Part shown: piece after piece, positions 43,906 to 54,404 of the stretch | Layout of the letters: each line of letters starts with the position of its first letter | Numbering within the stretch: the stretch's first letter is position 1 | From: Actinomycetota bacterium | GTDB taxonomy: Bacteria > Actinomycetota > Actinomycetes > S36-B12 > CAIYMF01 | DNA: 64,000 nucleotides | Assembly: GCA_026393115.1 (NCBI GenBank) | Contig: JAPLAU010000014.1 | Span: 62,001 to 126,000, forward strand | Reading direction: 5' to 3' | Translations under genes and position numbers: made by a program | The notes under the pieces: model-generated | Seen by the model: the letters and a program-made list of their open reading frames with translations, nothing else | Databases searched by the model: none | Told to the model about the DNA's origin: nothing

Positions 43906-44622
43906 CTACAACCCCCTCTGGGTCGGTTGCATGCGGTCACCTTCAAGAAGGCCCACGAGGAACGGGTTGGTGGCGCGCTCGCGACCGATGTTGGTCGACT
44001 CACCATGCCCGGGCAACACGATGGTGTCATCGGAGAGCGGCAGAACCACCCGGGCCAATGAGCGCATCATCGCCTCCGTGTCACCCCCGGGAAGATCGGT
44101 TCGCCCGATGGATCCGGCGAAGAGCACATCGCCGCTGACCAACAGTGGAGGAGTGTCGCCGTCACGGTTTCGATGGAATGTGACCGAGCCGGCCGTGTGA
44201 CCCGGGGCGTGATCAACTCGCCAGGTCATACCCGCGAGCTCGAGCGCGACGCCGTCGCCGATCTCGACAACGTCGGCCGGCTCGACAAAGTCGTAGTTTC
44301 CGCCCACCATGCGCGCGATGGCCTCGCGACTATCCGAGGAAATTCCAGCGGCAGGATCGGCCAGCAAATGCCGATCGGCGCTGTGCACCAGTGCTGGGAT
44401 TCCGTATCCGTCGGCCACCGGTACGACCGACCACATGTGGTCGATGTGACCATGGGTGAGCAGGACGGCAATGGGCCGGAGATTGTGTTCAGCAATTAGC
44501 TCGGCAATCCCGTCGACCGAGTCCATTCCGGGATCGACAATCACGCATTCGCTGCCCGCTTCGAGGGCAGCGAGGTAACAATTGGCGCCCCACGATCCTG
44601 CGGGGAATCCTGCGACGAGCAC
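43906..44622 (-). CDS. MBL-fold hydrolase (glyoxalase II-like)
   Basis: 238 residues with the metallo-beta-lactamase signature THGHIDHMW and later His/Asp metal ligands (DHAPGHTAGSVTF; VLFAGSIGRTDLPGGD; VLPGHGESTNIG). These are typical of the YcbL/GloB-like subfamily, which hydrolyses thioesters such as S-lactoylglutathione or mycothiol conjugates. The position next to hisS, opposite the cyclophilin gene, is conserved in actinobacteria (Rv2581c). The substrate is not established. Confidence 0.88.
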   Translation of the reverse strand: MLVAGFPAGSWGANCYLAALEAGSECVIVDPGMDSVDGIAELIAEHNLRPIAVLLTHGHIDHMWSVVPVADGYGIPALVHSADRHLLADPAAGISSDSREAIARMVGGNYDFVEPADVVEIGDGVALELAGMTWRVDHAPGHTAGSVTFHRNRDGDTPPLLVSGDVLFAGSIGRTDLPGGDTEAMMRSLARVVLPLSDDTIVLPGHGESTNIGRERATNPFLVGLLEGDRMQPTQRGL

Positions 44623-44740
44623 CAGCTACCTCCTCAACTACTCATAGCGCCGGCCTTTTCGCGTACCGTAACCCCTTGAGGATATCGGTCACGAAATGGT
44701 TGCTTCGACCGCCGGGGAGACCACAGGCGGCATACTCGCC

Positions 44741-44746
44741 TAGACT
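44741..44746 (+). promoter_or_regulatory. Possible -10 for the cyclophilin-DUF349 operon
   Basis: TAGACT lies 30 bp before the GTG start, in the 154-bp divergent gap with the MBL gene. No clear -35 is seen. The gene has a strong Shine-Dalgarno (GAGGAGG, 44764-44770). Confidence 0.35.
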
Positions 44747-44776
44747 TCCCAAATCGGCCCACCGAGGAGGCGTGGC

Positions 44777-45613
44777 GTGACCAGCAACAAGCGACAGCGT
44801 GAACTCGCGCGCGCGAAGCACGAGCGGCAGCAAGCGCGCCGCGCGGTAGAGCAACACCGCCGTCGTCGGCTGCAGGTAATCATCGCCGCCGTGGTCGGAG
44901 TGGCACTCGTGGTGCTGGTCGGGGCATGGCTGGTGCAGTCGACCTCGTCCAAGACGCCCATTGCAGAGCCGACGGTCGCCCCCAGCACCCCCGCTTCAGC
45001 GTCTGCCTCGGTCACCAGCGATACGAGCGGTGTGTCGTGTACGGCAGCGCCCACGTCACGTGCCAACGACCTCACCTGGAAGGCAGTTCCGCCAACCACG
45101 ATCAAGCCCACCGGCACCTACACCATGAACCTGACCACCAACTGCGGCGACATGGTGTTCACCCTCGATCAAACCAAGGCGCCTGCCACGGTCAATTCAA
45201 TGGTGTTCCTCACCGACCAGAAGTACTTCGATTTGACCTCATGCCACCGACTCACCACAGAGGGCCTGTTTGTCCTTCAGTGCGGAGACCCCGCCGGCAA
45301 CGGAGGCGGCGGTCCTGGCTACGCACTTCCCGACGAGAACCTGCCCGCAGATGGGGCGAACAACTACCCACGCGGCACGGTGGCGATGGCCAACGCTGGC
45401 AAGGGCACGGGAGGCAGTCAGTTCTTCATCGTCTACCAAGACACCACGCTGCCCCCCGACTACACAATCTGGGGAACGGTCACTACGGGTCTGAACGTTG
45501 TCGACTATGTGGCATCGAAGGGCGTTGCGGGCGGTGGCTCAGACGGAGCGCCCGCGCAGCCCATCAGCATCGTGACGGCCACTACCTCCTACTCGGCGAC
45601 GGGCAGCTCATGA
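44777..45613 (+). CDS. Membrane-anchored cyclophilin-type peptidyl-prolyl isomerase
   Basis: 278 residues. A basic cytoplasmic N-terminus (about 1-35, many Arg/Lys/Gln), one membrane helix (LQVIIAAVVGVALVVLVGAW), a Ser/Thr/Ala linker, and a cyclophilin domain (about 115-270; FDLTSCHRLTTEGLFVLQCG, GSQFFIVYQDTTLPPDYTIWG). It probably assists folding of exported proteins outside the membrane. GTG start with GAGGAGG. Overlaps the DUF349 gene by 4 bp. Confidence 0.92.
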   Translation: MTSNKRQRELARAKHERQQARRAVEQHRRRRLQVIIAAVVGVALVVLVGAWLVQSTSSKTPIAEPTVAPSTPASASASVTSDTSGVSCTAAPTSRANDLTWKAVPPTTIKPTGTYTMNLTTNCGDMVFTLDQTKAPATVNSMVFLTDQKYFDLTSCHRLTTEGLFVLQCGDPAGNGGGGPGYALPDENLPADGANNYPRGTVAMANAGKGTGGSQFFIVYQDTTLPPDYTIWGTVTTGLNVVDYVASKGVAGGGSDGAPAQPISIVTATTSYSATGSS

Positions 45614-46923
45614 CGATCCCTACACCCGGTCCTCGGCCGGTTCCTTCGGCACCGACACCGGCTGCGCCCGCTGTAGCGGCACCTGTTGCCGAACAGGTAC
45701 CTAGTACGAGTTTCGGTCGGGCCGATGCCGACGGAACCGTCTGGGTGACCACGGCCGATGGTGACGTCAAGGTTGGTCAGTATGCGGCGGGTACCCCCGA
45801 CGAGGGTTTGGCCTTCTTCGCCCGCAAGTACGACGACTTGGCCGTCGAGGCCACGTTGGTTCTCACCCGGATGCGCGATGGACGAGCTCCAGTCGAATCC
45901 GGTGCCGCAGTGGCGACCAAGGTGCGTGAAGCGCTGGTCGAACCCACCATGGTCGGCGACCTCGCCGGACTAGCCGCCACCTGCGACGACATCGATACCG
46001 AGATCGAGGTGCAGAAGCGACGCAAGTCCGAAGCGAAAGCTGCAGCTCGCGCCGAAGCGGTGGCTAAGCGTGAGCGACTGGTCGTTGAGGCCGAGTCGCT
46101 CGTCGGATCAACGCAGTGGAAGCCGACCGGCGAACGTTTCCGACAGCTGCTTGAAGACTGGAAGACGCTCCCCCACGGTGACCGCAGTTCTGAGCAGGCC
46201 CTGTGGAAGCGATTCAGCGCCGCACGTTCGGCCTTCGATAAGGCTCGTCGCACGCACTTTTCCAAGCTGGAGGCTCAGCGTGGTGAAGCCACTGTCGCGA
46301 AGGAAGCGCTCATCGCTGAGGCCGAGAAGCTCTCTCTCAGTGTCGAGTGGGGCCCGACAACGAGCGCGTATCGCGCCCTCACCGACCGATGGAAAGCCGC
46401 CCCACGAGGCGGGCGTAAGGACGAAGACGCGTGGTGGGCACGGTTCCGTGCGGCTCAAGACACATTCTTTGAAGCGCGCAATGCGGTAACCGCTGAACGC
46501 GATTCCGAGCAGCAAGGCAATTTGGCCGCCAAGCAGGCCCTTCTGGCAGAAGCTCAGGCCCTCGTGCCGGTCACCGATCTGGAAGCCGCCACCAAGGCAC
46601 TGCGATCAATTCAACAGCGTTGGGAGGCCGCTGGGGCAGTTCCACGCAACGACCGTGACCGCCTCGAGGGTGGCTTGCGCAAGGTGGAGGAGTCCCTGCG
46701 AGCCGCCGAGGGAGACCGCTGGCGCCGCACCGACCCGGCAAAGCGTGCTTTCGCCGAGAACACCGTAGAGAAGTTCGAGGCAGCCCTCGCGAAAATGCAA
46801 GCACAGCAAGCTGCCGCCGAGGCGAAGGGCGACGCTGCCGCAGCGGCTAAAGCCGCTGAGTCAGTCGCTGGCATGCGTGAGTTGCTCGCCGCTGCTCAAC
46901 GTTCGCTCGCTGAGTACTCCTAG
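45610..46923 (+). CDS. DUF349-containing coiled-coil protein
   Basis: 437 residues from ATG 45610, which overlaps the cyclophilin stop. A Pro/Ala-rich N-terminus of about 35 residues and a domain around FGRADADGTVWVTTADGDVKVG precede several DUF349 helical repeats (QWKPTGERFRQLLEDWKTLP; GPTTSAYRALTDRWKAAPRGG; ATKALRSIQQRWEAAGAVPR). The tail is rich in Ala/Glu/Lys and probably coiled coil. DUF349 proteins have no firm biochemical role. It is convergent with rel, 35 bp apart. Confidence 0.85.
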   Translation: MTIPTPGPRPVPSAPTPAAPAVAAPVAEQVPSTSFGRADADGTVWVTTADGDVKVGQYAAGTPDEGLAFFARKYDDLAVEATLVLTRMRDGRAPVESGAAVATKVREALVEPTMVGDLAGLAATCDDIDTEIEVQKRRKSEAKAAARAEAVAKRERLVVEAESLVGSTQWKPTGERFRQLLEDWKTLPHGDRSSEQALWKRFSAARSAFDKARRTHFSKLEAQRGEATVAKEALIAEAEKLSLSVEWGPTTSAYRALTDRWKAAPRGGRKDEDAWWARFRAAQDTFFEARNAVTAERDSEQQGNLAAKQALLAEAQALVPVTDLEAATKALRSIQQRWEAAGAVPRNDRDRLEGGLRKVEESLRAAEGDRWRRTDPAKRAFAENTVEKFEAALAKMQAQQAAAEAKGDAAAAAKAAESVAGMRELLAAAQRSLAEYS

Positions 46924-46958
46924 CCACGTGTTTCCGCGTGTTGCGGGCAGGGCTTAAT

Positions 46959-49253
46959 TCACACCCGGTAGACGTCGTAGACACCTTCGACACCGCGCAC
47001 TGCCTTCAGCACGCTGCCCAGGTGTGTGGCATCTGCCAGTTCGAAGGTGAACCGGCTGAGCGCGACCCGATCACGCGTCGTTGACACCGCAGCACTCAAA
47101 ATGTTGACGTGGGCGTCGGACAACACACGTGTCACGTCACTGAGCAATCGCGATCGGTCGAGTGCCTCCACCTGAATATTCACGAGGAACACACTCTGAT
47201 TCGTTGGCGCCCAATCGACTTCCAGAATTCGATCGGGTTCGGCCTGGAGGGATGCCGCATTTGAACAGCTGATGCGGTGCACCGAGACGCCTTGCCCTCG
47301 AGTGACGAACCCGAGAATGTCATCACCCGGAACGGGAGTGCAACACCGTGCCAACTTCACCCAGACATCGTCGGCACCTCGGACAATCACGCCCGGATCA
47401 CCTTGGGTTCGTGCACGGGTGGGGCTCACTCGAGACGGTGTCGCCGCTTCGGCCATATCTTCGAGGGCACCTTCGGCGCCACCCAACGCTGCTACCAAAC
47501 GATCGACGACAGCGGCCGCGGAGATACGACTCTCACCCACCGCTGCGTACAAACTCGTCACATCTGCGAGGTGCAGGTCGTTAGCCACTGACGAGAGCGA
47601 CTGCGTGTTAATCAGTCGATGCAGTGGCAGACCCTGCTTTCGCACGGCGCGGATGATGGCTTCCTTGCCGTGTTCAATACTCTCTTCGCGCCGCTCCTTG
47701 GAGAACCACGCCTTGATTTTGCTGCGTGCACGACCGCTGCGCACAAAACCCAGCCAGTCGCGCGATGGGCCAGCACCCTCTGCCTTGCTCGTGAAGATCT
47801 CGACCGCATCACCATTGGCGAGGGGTGATTCAAGTGCGACGAGTTTGCCGTTGACTCGAGCACCGATACAGCGGTGACCCACCTCGGTGTGCACCGCGTA
47901 CGCGAAGTCGACCGGCGTGGCCCCAGCCGGTAGAGCCACCACATCACCCTTGGGTGTGAAAACAAATGTTTCCTGGTCGGCGAGGTCGTAGCGCAAACTC
48001 TCAAGGAATTCGTCGGGATCTTCGGTTTCGCGCTGCCACTCCAAGAGTTGACGCAACCAGCCCAGATCGTCGGGACTGGCTTTTCCACCGACGCTGGTTT
48101 GCTTGTAGCGCCAGTGTGCCGCGACACCGTACTCGGCGGCGCGGTGCATCTCGTGGGTGCGAATCTGAATCTCGACCGGCTTGCCGTGCGGACCGATCAC
48201 CGTGGTGTGCAGTGATTGGTACATGGTGAACTTCGGCATGGCAATGTAGTCCTTGAACCGACCCGGAACCGGATTCCACCGCGCGTGCAGGATGCCGAGC
48301 ACCGCGTAGCAATCGCGAATCGAATCAACGAGGATGCGCACACCGATGAGGTCGTAGATGTCTGACAAGTCACGGCCGCGCACGATCATCTTTTGGTAGA
48401 CCGAGTAGTAATGCTTGGGTCGCCCGGTGACCGCTCCACGAATGCGCGAACCACGCATATCTCCGTCGATGATTCCGACGAGTTCTTGCAGATCCTTTTC
48501 ACGTTCAGGTGCCTGCTGCTCAACCTGATGCACGATTTCCTCGTACATCTTGGGGTACAGGGTGGCGAACGAAAGGTCCTCTAGTTCCCACTTGATGGTA
48601 TTCATCCCGAGGCGATGCGCCAACGGTGCAAAGATCTCGAGTGTCTCTCTCGCCTTGCGCTCCTGCTTGTCGGGAGGCATGAACGACAGTGTGCGCATGT
48701 TGTGCAATCGGTCTGCCAACTTGATGACCAACACACGAATGTCGCGCGCCATGGCCACGACCATTTTGCGCACCGTCTCGGCGGCCGACGACTGCCCGTA
48801 CTTGACTCGGTCGAGTTTGGTGACCCCATCAACGAGCCGGGCGATTTCTTCGCCGAAGTCGGCTCGGAGAAGATCGAGTGAGTACTCGGTGTCTTCGACC
48901 GTGTCGTGCAACAGAGCGGCCGCCAACGTAGGTGCCGTCATACCGAGGTCGGCAAGAATGCCAGCGACTGCCACGGGGTGCGTGATGTACGGATCGCCAC
49001 TGCGCCGCGTCTGATTGCGGTGATGGTAAGCCGCAACTTCGTAGGCTCGCTCGATAATCTCGGTGTCAGCGCGCGGATGAAACTGCTTGACCGTACGCAC
49101 AATGGGTTCGATCTCGGGGTTTGATTGTCGTCGTCCTGGAGCCAGACGTGCAAGACGATTACGTATCCGCCGCTCACCGCCGACTTCTAGTGCGACCGCG
49201 GGCACGCCGGAGTCGACGCCGTCGGACGGCGGACTCAGCACCTCATCGGTCAT
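46959..49253 (-). CDS. rel: Bifunctional (p)ppGpp synthetase/hydrolase Rel
   Basis: 764 residues from ATG 49253; the open frame runs on to 49445 but that part is not Rel-like. The hydrolase HD domain ([24 protein letters not shown]) and synthetase domain ([39 protein letters not shown]) are both intact. TGS ([20 protein letters not shown]), a zinc/helical region ([17 protein letters not shown]) and a C-terminal ACT domain follow. RFKD is the loop type of bifunctional enzymes. Controls the stringent response. Confidence 0.96.
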   Translation of the reverse strand: MTDEVLSPPSDGVDSGVPAVALEVGGERRIRNRLARLAPGRRQSNPEIEPIVRTVKQFHPRADTEIIERAYEVAAYHHRNQTRRSGDPYITHPVAVAGILADLGMTAPTLAAALLHDTVEDTEYSLDLLRADFGEEIARLVDGVTKLDRVKYGQSSAAETVRKMVVAMARDIRVLVIKLADRLHNMRTLSFMPPDKQERKARETLEIFAPLAHRLGMNTIKWELEDLSFATLYPKMYEEIVHQVEQQAPEREKDLQELVGIIDGDMRGSRIRGAVTGRPKHYYSVYQKMIVRGRDLSDIYDLIGVRILVDSIRDCYAVLGILHARWNPVPGRFKDYIAMPKFTMYQSLHTTVIGPHGKPVEIQIRTHEMHRAAEYGVAAHWRYKQTSVGGKASPDDLGWLRQLLEWQRETEDPDEFLESLRYDLADQETFVFTPKGDVVALPAGATPVDFAYAVHTEVGHRCIGARVNGKLVALESPLANGDAVEIFTSKAEGAGPSRDWLGFVRSGRARSKIKAWFSKERREESIEHGKEAIIRAVRKQGLPLHRLINTQSLSSVANDLHLADVTSLYAAVGESRISAAAVVDRLVAALGGAEGALEDMAEAATPSRVSPTRARTQGDPGVIVRGADDVWVKLARCCTPVPGDDILGFVTRGQGVSVHRISCSNAASLQAEPDRILEVDWAPTNQSVFLVNIQVEALDRSRLLSDVTRVLSDAHVNILSAAVSTTRDRVALSRFTFELADATHLGSVLKAVRGVEGVYDVYRV

Positions 49254-49308
49254 CGCGTCACCCCACCAACAGTGTAGGTGACCCGGCGGTGATCGCGTCG
49301 GCTCGTGG

Positions 49309-50454
49309 TCAGCGCTTGCGCTTAGTCGTGCGCTTGGGCTGGTTACGGCCGCCACCACCGCGTACAGCGGCCTCGGCATCGGAATCAACCTGAGCTGCCA
49401 AATCTGCTCCGCTGGCATCCTCGCCGGAAACCGCTCCGCCCTCATCGCCTTCCATCACCGCGACGCTGCCGCTACCTTTTCCGGTCGGCCGTCCGGCATT
49501 GCGTGCCTCGACGCGGGCCCGTACCGCCTGCATCGCAGGATCGCGCTCCTTGAGCTGACACAACACCGGGGTCGCGATGAACAAGGAAGAATAGGCACCG
49601 GCGAGCAACCCGATGAAGAGTGCAAGTGCGAGGTCCTTGAGCGTGCCAGCACCGAGCAGCCACACTCCCACGATCAGAATCGACACCACCGGCAGCAGCG
49701 CGACGACCGTGGTGTTGATCGATCGAACCAACGTCTGGTTGAGTGCGAGGTTGGCGGCTTCCGAGTAGGTAACACGCGACTGACCCGCGATTCCACGTGT
49801 GTTTTCGCGCACCTTGTCGAACACGACCACAGTGTCGTACAACGAGTAACCCAAGATCGTCAGCACACCCACGACGGTGGCCGGCGTGACCTCAAATCCG
49901 GTCAGCGCATAGATACCAATGGTGATGACGACGTCGTGAACCAGCGCGACGAGTGCCGCAACCGCCATTCGCCATTCGAAGTACACCGAAAGGAAGATCG
50001 CCACCAGGATGAGGAACACAATCAGCGCTTGGAGGGCCTTGCTTGTGATGTCAGCGCCCCACGAGGGCCCGACAATCTGCGCATCGACATCGGACGCTGG
50101 CACTGACGCCAATTCTCCAAGTCCCGTGCGCAGCGCGTTGGTTTCGGCCAGTGACAGAGGTCGGGTCTGGACGCGCAAGGCACCGGTACCCAACTGAGTC
50201 ACTATTGGATCGGCGATTCCAGCTTTCACCGCCACGTCGCGAGCTTGGTTAATCGTTGCCGACGATGACGGCACGAGGAATTCGGCGCCACCCTTGAACT
50301 CGATACCAAGGTTGAGGCCGCGGAAGAGCAGGGAACCGATCGCAACGATCAAGATGATCGCCGAAATCGAGTACCAGATCTTGCGCTTGCCAACAAAGTC
50401 GTAGCTCACTTGGCCGCGGTAGAGATTCGCACCGAGGGTTCCGAAACGAGACAT
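49309..50454 (-). CDS. secF: Protein translocase accessory subunit SecF
   Basis: 381 residues from ATG 50454, overlapping the secD stop by one base. Six membrane helices of the RND fold, with LEFKGGAEF-type motif [50 protein letters not shown] region (split across helices 3-4) and [14 protein letters not shown]. The C-terminal 80 residues are charged and Gly-rich, ending in a basic Lys/Arg run. With SecD it uses the proton gradient to complete protein export. Confidence 0.95.
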   Translation of the reverse strand: MSRFGTLGANLYRGQVSYDFVGKRKIWYSISAIILIVAIGSLLFRGLNLGIEFKGGAEFLVPSSSATINQARDVAVKAGIADPIVTQLGTGALRVQTRPLSLAETNALRTGLGELASVPASDVDAQIVGPSWGADITSKALQALIVFLILVAIFLSVYFEWRMAVAALVALVHDVVITIGIYALTGFEVTPATVVGVLTILGYSLYDTVVVFDKVRENTRGIAGQSRVTYSEAANLALNQTLVRSINTTVVALLPVVSILIVGVWLLGAGTLKDLALALFIGLLAGAYSSLFIATPVLCQLKERDPAMQAVRARVEARNAGRPTGKGSGSVAVMEGDEGGAVSGEDASGADLAAQVDSDAEAAVRGGGGRNQPKRTTKRKR

Positions 50455-52271
50455 CAGGCCCCCTTTCCAGCGCTGGAAGTACTTCGTCGTCGTGAGGTGG
50501 ATGCCGTGGGAATGCTGTCGACACCCAGACGCTGCGGATCGAGGCCGGTCATCGGACCACCCTTCGCAAACCACGAGTTACGGGCCAGAACGCTTACCAC
50601 CGGACGAGTGAAGAGGAAGGCAACCGCAATGTCAATCAACGTTGTCATTCCCAATGTGAAGGCGAACCCGCGCACCCCACCCACACTGAGCAGGTACAGG
50701 ACAACGGCCGCAAGCAATGACACGAAGTCAGCAGCCAAGATGGTGCGTCGAGCTCGAACCCAACCTGCATCGCAGGCGGCACGCAGCGTGCGGCCATCTC
50801 GGATTTCATCGCGGATACGTTCGAAATAGACGATAAAGGAGTCAGCCGTAATACCGATGGCCACAATCGCACCAGCGATGCCGGCCAAGGTCAGGGTGAA
50901 CCCGATCGTGCGGCCCAGCACCACGAACCCGCAGTAGGTGATAATTCCTGCGACCACCAAACTGAAGACCGCCACCAGCCCCAGCGCGCGGTAGTAGAGC
51001 AACAGATACAGGGCCACGAGAATCAGGCCGAGTAATCCTGCAGCGATACCCGCCTTGAGTTGGTCATCACCAAGCGTCGGCGAGATTGAGGTCGACTGGC
51101 TCAGGTCAAGGGTGAGCGGAAGAGCGCCGTACTTCAGAACGTTGGAAAGGGCCTTCGCTTCTTGCTGCGTGAACGAACCTTCGATTTGGGCGGTTCCACC
51201 AAGAATCGGTTCGCGGAAGTACGGACTCGAGACGACGAGGCTGTCGAGAACGATCGCGAACTGGTTCTGCGGCGGAGCGAGTTGGTAGATGTTCTGGCTG
51301 ACTTCGGCCAGCTTCTTCTGACCTTCAGTATCGAAGCTCAAGTTGACCGTGTAGGTCGTGCCGCCCTGAGGAAGCGCTGCTGTGGCGTCAGTGACGTTGG
51401 TGCCGCGAATGAATGCTGGCTGAAGCAGATACTTCGCCTTGCCATCTTGCGAGCACGTGACGAGCCACTGGGCCGGATCGTCAGGAGTTCCGCCGCTGGT
51501 GGCGCCCGGCACCGAACAGTCGAGTTCAAGGAACTTCTTCTGCAGTGCCACGTCGTTCGTCTTGCTCTGGATCGGCGGGATGAGTGCATCGGCAGGAGTC
51601 GTGGGCCTCGCCGAAGGCGACGGTGACGCTGCGGTGGTCGGGCTGGCACTCGCGCTTGCCGACGGGCTCGGAGTCGTCGTTGCCGCACGCACGAGGTTCG
51701 GCACGGGCGCACCGTTACCGGTTGCCGATGGGCTAGGGGACGCCGACTGGCTCGCCGAAGCACTCGCCGAAGGGGTCGCCGTTGCCGAAGCACTCGCCGA
51801 AGGGGTCGCCGTTGCCGAACCCGACGCCGAACCCGACGCCGAGGCACTCGGCGACGGGGTGGGAATGGGCTGCGGCGATCCGGCGGCCTCAGCTTCGACT
51901 GCCCGGAAATCGAGCAATGCCGTCTGCTTGAGCGACTCAGCAATTCCGTTGTCGCTCACACCCGGGATCGACACAATGATGGCCGCGTTATTGCCAGACC
52001 CCTGAGTGCTGACTTCTGCCTCAGCAACACCAAGGCCGTTGACACGCTGCCTGATGATTTCAACCGTCTGCTGCAATTGCTGATCACTAATGGTCTGATC
52101 GTTGAGCGCACGCGGCTTGAGGATGACCTGAGTACCACCGCGCAGATCGAGACCCAGTTGCGGCGAGTTCGGCACTCCCGGCCAGAACGCCCAGACAATG
52201 AGCCCGATCACAGCAAGGGCAAGGATGGCCAAGGACCGCCCGGGTCGCGCGGGTGTCTGTTGCTGGGCCAC
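50454..52271 (-). CDS. secD: Protein translocase accessory subunit SecD
   Basis: 605 residues. TM1 (about 12-31), D1 motif LGLDLRGGTQVILKP, the P1 extracytoplasmic head, then five helices containing AGIAAGLLGLILVALYLLLYY and GITADSFIVYFERIRDEIR. The P1 region is interrupted at about residues 131-225 by a Ser/Ala/Pro/Thr low-complexity insertion. GTG 52271 has AGGAAGG upstream. The tail is Ser/Arg-rich. Order yajC-secD-secF is the normal operon. Confidence 0.95.
   Translation of the reverse strand: MAQQQTPARPGRSLAILALAVIGLIVWAFWPGVPNSPQLGLDLRGGTQVILKPRALNDQTISDQQLQQTVEIIRQRVNGLGVAEAEVSTQGSGNNAAIIVSIPGVSDNGIAESLKQTALLDFRAVEAEAAGSPQPIPTPSPSASASGSASGSATATPSASASATATPSASASASQSASPSPSATGNGAPVPNLVRAATTTPSPSASASASPTTAASPSPSARPTTPADALIPPIQSKTNDVALQKKFLELDCSVPGATSGGTPDDPAQWLVTCSQDGKAKYLLQPAFIRGTNVTDATAALPQGGTTYTVNLSFDTEGQKKLAEVSQNIYQLAPPQNQFAIVLDSLVVSSPYFREPILGGTAQIEGSFTQQEAKALSNVLKYGALPLTLDLSQSTSISPTLGDDQLKAGIAAGLLGLILVALYLLLYYRALGLVAVFSLVVAGIITYCGFVVLGRTIGFTLTLAGIAGAIVAIGITADSFIVYFERIRDEIRDGRTLRAACDAGWVRARRTILAADFVSLLAAVVLYLLSVGGVRGFAFTLGMTTLIDIAVAFLFTRPVVSVLARNSWFAKGGPMTGLDPQRLGVDSIPTASTSRRRSTSSAGKGA
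51754..51837. repeat. Tandem repeats in the secD insertion
   Basis: Two identical 30-bp units (51754-51783 and 51784-51813) are followed by two identical 12-bp units starting GCCGAACCCGAC (51814-51825, 51826-51837). All stay in frame and encode Ser/Ala/Thr/Pro residues. Identical copies suggest recent duplication. Confidence 0.9.
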
Positions 52272-52321
52272 CGTGGTGTGCCTTCCTGATCGAGTGTCTG
52301 TCGAGTCCGCGCTGCCGCGGA

Positions 52322-52654
52322 CTAATTAGTGTCTGTTGTTGATCCTGACGGTGCAGCGGTCTGATCAGTTCCCGACTCTTCATCGACCGTGGGAGTAGTA
52401 AGTACTCGTGCTACCGCTTGGTCGACGATCGTGACAACGACCGACGGAGCGATTTCGATTTCCAGTTCACCATCACCACGAGTGACGACCGTGCCGATCA
52501 TGCCCGAGGCCATCAGGATGCGATCGCCCGGGGTAACGCTTTCGATGAGTGAACGTTGTGTGGCGGCGCGCGCCTTTGCTGGGCGCAGGATCAGCAGCCA
52601 GAAGGCCGCGGCCACCGCGACGAGAAAGAGCAGCGGAAAGACGCTGGAGTCCAT
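52322..52654 (-). CDS. yajC: Preprotein translocase subunit YajC
   Basis: 110 residues. A single N-terminal membrane helix (FPLLFLVAVAAAFWLLILRPAKA), the conserved VTPGDRILMASGMIGTVVTRGDG motif region of the soluble domain, and an acidic/Thr tail. YajC associates with SecDF. First gene of yajC-secD-secF; ruvB ends about 110 bp upstream. Confidence 0.94.
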   Translation of the reverse strand: MDSSVFPLLFLVAVAAAFWLLILRPAKARAATQRSLIESVTPGDRILMASGMIGTVVTRGDGELEIEIAPSVVVTIVDQAVARVLTTPTVDEESGTDQTAAPSGSTTDTN

Positions 52655-52701
52655 GGGGTAGCGCTCCTCGTCATGGGTTGAGGCATCGGCGGGTCGACCG
52701 G

Positions 52702-52727
52702 AGATCGGTGACCGTTTCGACCGATCT
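52702..52727 (-). terminator. Hairpin after ruvB
   Basis: AGATCGGT (52702-52709) pairs with ACCGATCT (52720-52727) around a 10-nt loop, 37 bp after the ruvB stop. There is no T-run, so it may be a weak terminator or an inverted regulatory site before yajC. Confidence 0.4.
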
Positions 52728-52764
52728 TAGGGGAGCGAAGGGCGTTGGTCTGTCAAGGCCCGGT

Positions 52765-53805
52765 TCACAGGTCAAGTTGGGGCTGATCTGGCGCCGCCGG
52801 GCCAGGCGGCTGGAGTCCCAAATGAGCCCATGCCGCAGGGGTCGCAACCCTTCCGCGAGGGGTTCGGGCCAGTAGTCCAGCACGCACGAGGAACGGCTCG
52901 GCGACCTCTTCCAGGGTGGTCGACTCCTCCCCCACTGCCACCGCCAACGTCGACACTCCCACCGGACCTCCGCCGAACCGCCGAACCAAGGCGTCGAGGA
53001 CGGCCCGATCGAGGCGATCGAGTCCGAGCAGATCAACGTCAAACAGGTCAAGTCCCGATTGCGCCGTGGCCCGGTCGATTCGGCCCGAGCCTTCGACCTG
53101 CGCGTAATCACGTACGCGACGCAAGAGTCGGTTAGCGATACGCGGTGTTCCACGACTGCGTGAGGCGATTTCGGCACCAGCCTCGGCATCAAGGTCGACC
53201 GCGAGGAGTCGCGCACTGCGCACCAAGATCTGCTCGAGTTCATCGGTCGAGTAGAAGTCCATATGCGCGGTGAATCCGAAGCGGTCGCGCAACGGCCCCG
53301 GCAGTAGCCCCGCCCTCGTCGTAGCACCGACCACAGTGAACGGAGGCAGCTCTAGGGGAATCGCCGTCGCCCCCGGGCCCTTGCCCACCACCACATCGAC
53401 GCGGAAGTCCTCCATCGCGAGGTAGAGCATTTCCTCGGCAGGTCGAGCCATGCGATGTACCTCGTCGAGGAAGAGCACTTCACCCGGTTCAAGACTGGAC
53501 AGCACTGCCGCCAGATCGCCAGCGTGCTGGATCGCCGGGCCACTGGTGATGCGCAGGGGCACACCGAGTTCACCCGAGACGATCATCGCCAGTGTGGTCT
53601 TCCCGAGCCCCGGTGGACCAGAAAGCAGGATGTGGTCGGCGGCGCGCCCGCGTTGCCGCGCGGCCTCAAGCACTAATCCGAGTTGCGCTTTGACACGCGC
53701 TTGTCCCACAAATTCATCAAGGTCACGCGGCCGCAGGGCTCCCTCGATGGCTCGGTCGTCGAATGACGCCTCAGCATCAACGATGTCGGGCTCTGATTCG
53801 CTCAT
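52765..53805 (-). CDS. ruvB: Holliday junction branch-migration helicase RuvB
   Basis: 346-residue AAA+ ATPase. [19 protein letters not shown], Walker [15 protein letters not shown], Walker [11 protein letters not shown], sensor region [19 protein letters not shown] and the C-terminal winged-helix domain ([18 protein letters not shown]) are clear. It pairs with RuvA to drive branch migration. Overlaps ruvA by 4 bp; third gene of the SOS-controlled ruvCAB operon. Confidence 0.98.
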   Translation of the reverse strand: MSESEPDIVDAEASFDDRAIEGALRPRDLDEFVGQARVKAQLGLVLEAARQRGRAADHILLSGPPGLGKTTLAMIVSGELGVPLRITSGPAIQHAGDLAAVLSSLEPGEVLFLDEVHRMARPAEEMLYLAMEDFRVDVVVGKGPGATAIPLELPPFTVVGATTRAGLLPGPLRDRFGFTAHMDFYSTDELEQILVRSARLLAVDLDAEAGAEIASRSRGTPRIANRLLRRVRDYAQVEGSGRIDRATAQSGLDLFDVDLLGLDRLDRAVLDALVRRFGGGPVGVSTLAVAVGEESTTLEEVAEPFLVRAGLLARTPRGRVATPAAWAHLGLQPPGPAAPDQPQLDL

Positions 53806-54404
53806 CCGCGGTCCAGACTGCGAAGGGCAGCGCGCAACAGCACGGGAACGTCGGGTGCGAGTTCTGCCGACTCGACATCGACACGAACTCGCTCGATCGC
53901 CTCATCGGCCTCGCGGGATGTCCATCCGAGTGCAGTGAGTGCACCATGTACCTGACTCTGCCAATCAGCTGCCGCGTGGTCAGTGAAACTCGCCATTGAG
54001 GAGGGCGGCGCCAGCCGATCCTTCAATTCCAGCACAAGTCGTTGCGCACCCTTGCTGCCGATGCCGGAAACCTTGGTCAGCGTGGCCACATCACCTGTCG
54101 CCACCGCACGACGGATGTCGTCAGGGCGAAGGGCCGCAAGCATCGCCAGCGCGATGCGGGGACCGATTCCACTGACTGTCTGCACAGACTCAAAGACACT
54201 GCGTTCGTCTGCGTCGGCAAAACCGAACAGGGTCAGGGAATCTTCACGCACAACGAGCGCGGTTGAGAGAGTAACCATGTCGCCGAGGCGCAGTGACGCG
54301 ACCGTTGCCGGGGTGCACTGAACGAGCAAGCCCGCCCCACCTACTTCGATTACTGCATTGTCGATGCCTTTGTGCAGCACGATTCCGCGTACAGAGGCGA
54401 TCAT
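53802..54404 (-). CDS. ruvA: Holliday junction DNA-binding protein RuvA
   Basis: 200 residues: OB-fold N-domain ([20 protein letters not shown]), two helix-hairpin-helix motifs ([13 protein letters not shown] and [16 protein letters not shown]), and the C-terminal RuvB-binding domain ([19 protein letters not shown]). Tetramers hold the four-way junction open. Overlaps ruvC and ruvB by 4 bp each. Confidence 0.97.
   Translation of the reverse strand: MIASVRGIVLHKGIDNAVIEVGGAGLLVQCTPATVASLRLGDMVTLSTALVVREDSLTLFGFADADERSVFESVQTVSGIGPRIALAMLAALRPDDIRRAVATGDVATLTKVSGIGSKGAQRLVLELKDRLAPPSSMASFTDHAAADWQSQVHGALTALGWTSREADEAIERVRVDVESAELAPDVPVLLRAALRSLDRG

Noticed and set aside
44926-45609. Upstream extension of the DUF349 frame inside the cyclophilin gene
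   Set aside because: The extended translation overlaps cyclophilin in another frame and is low-complexity; ATG 45610 at the stop/start overlap explains the DUF349 start.
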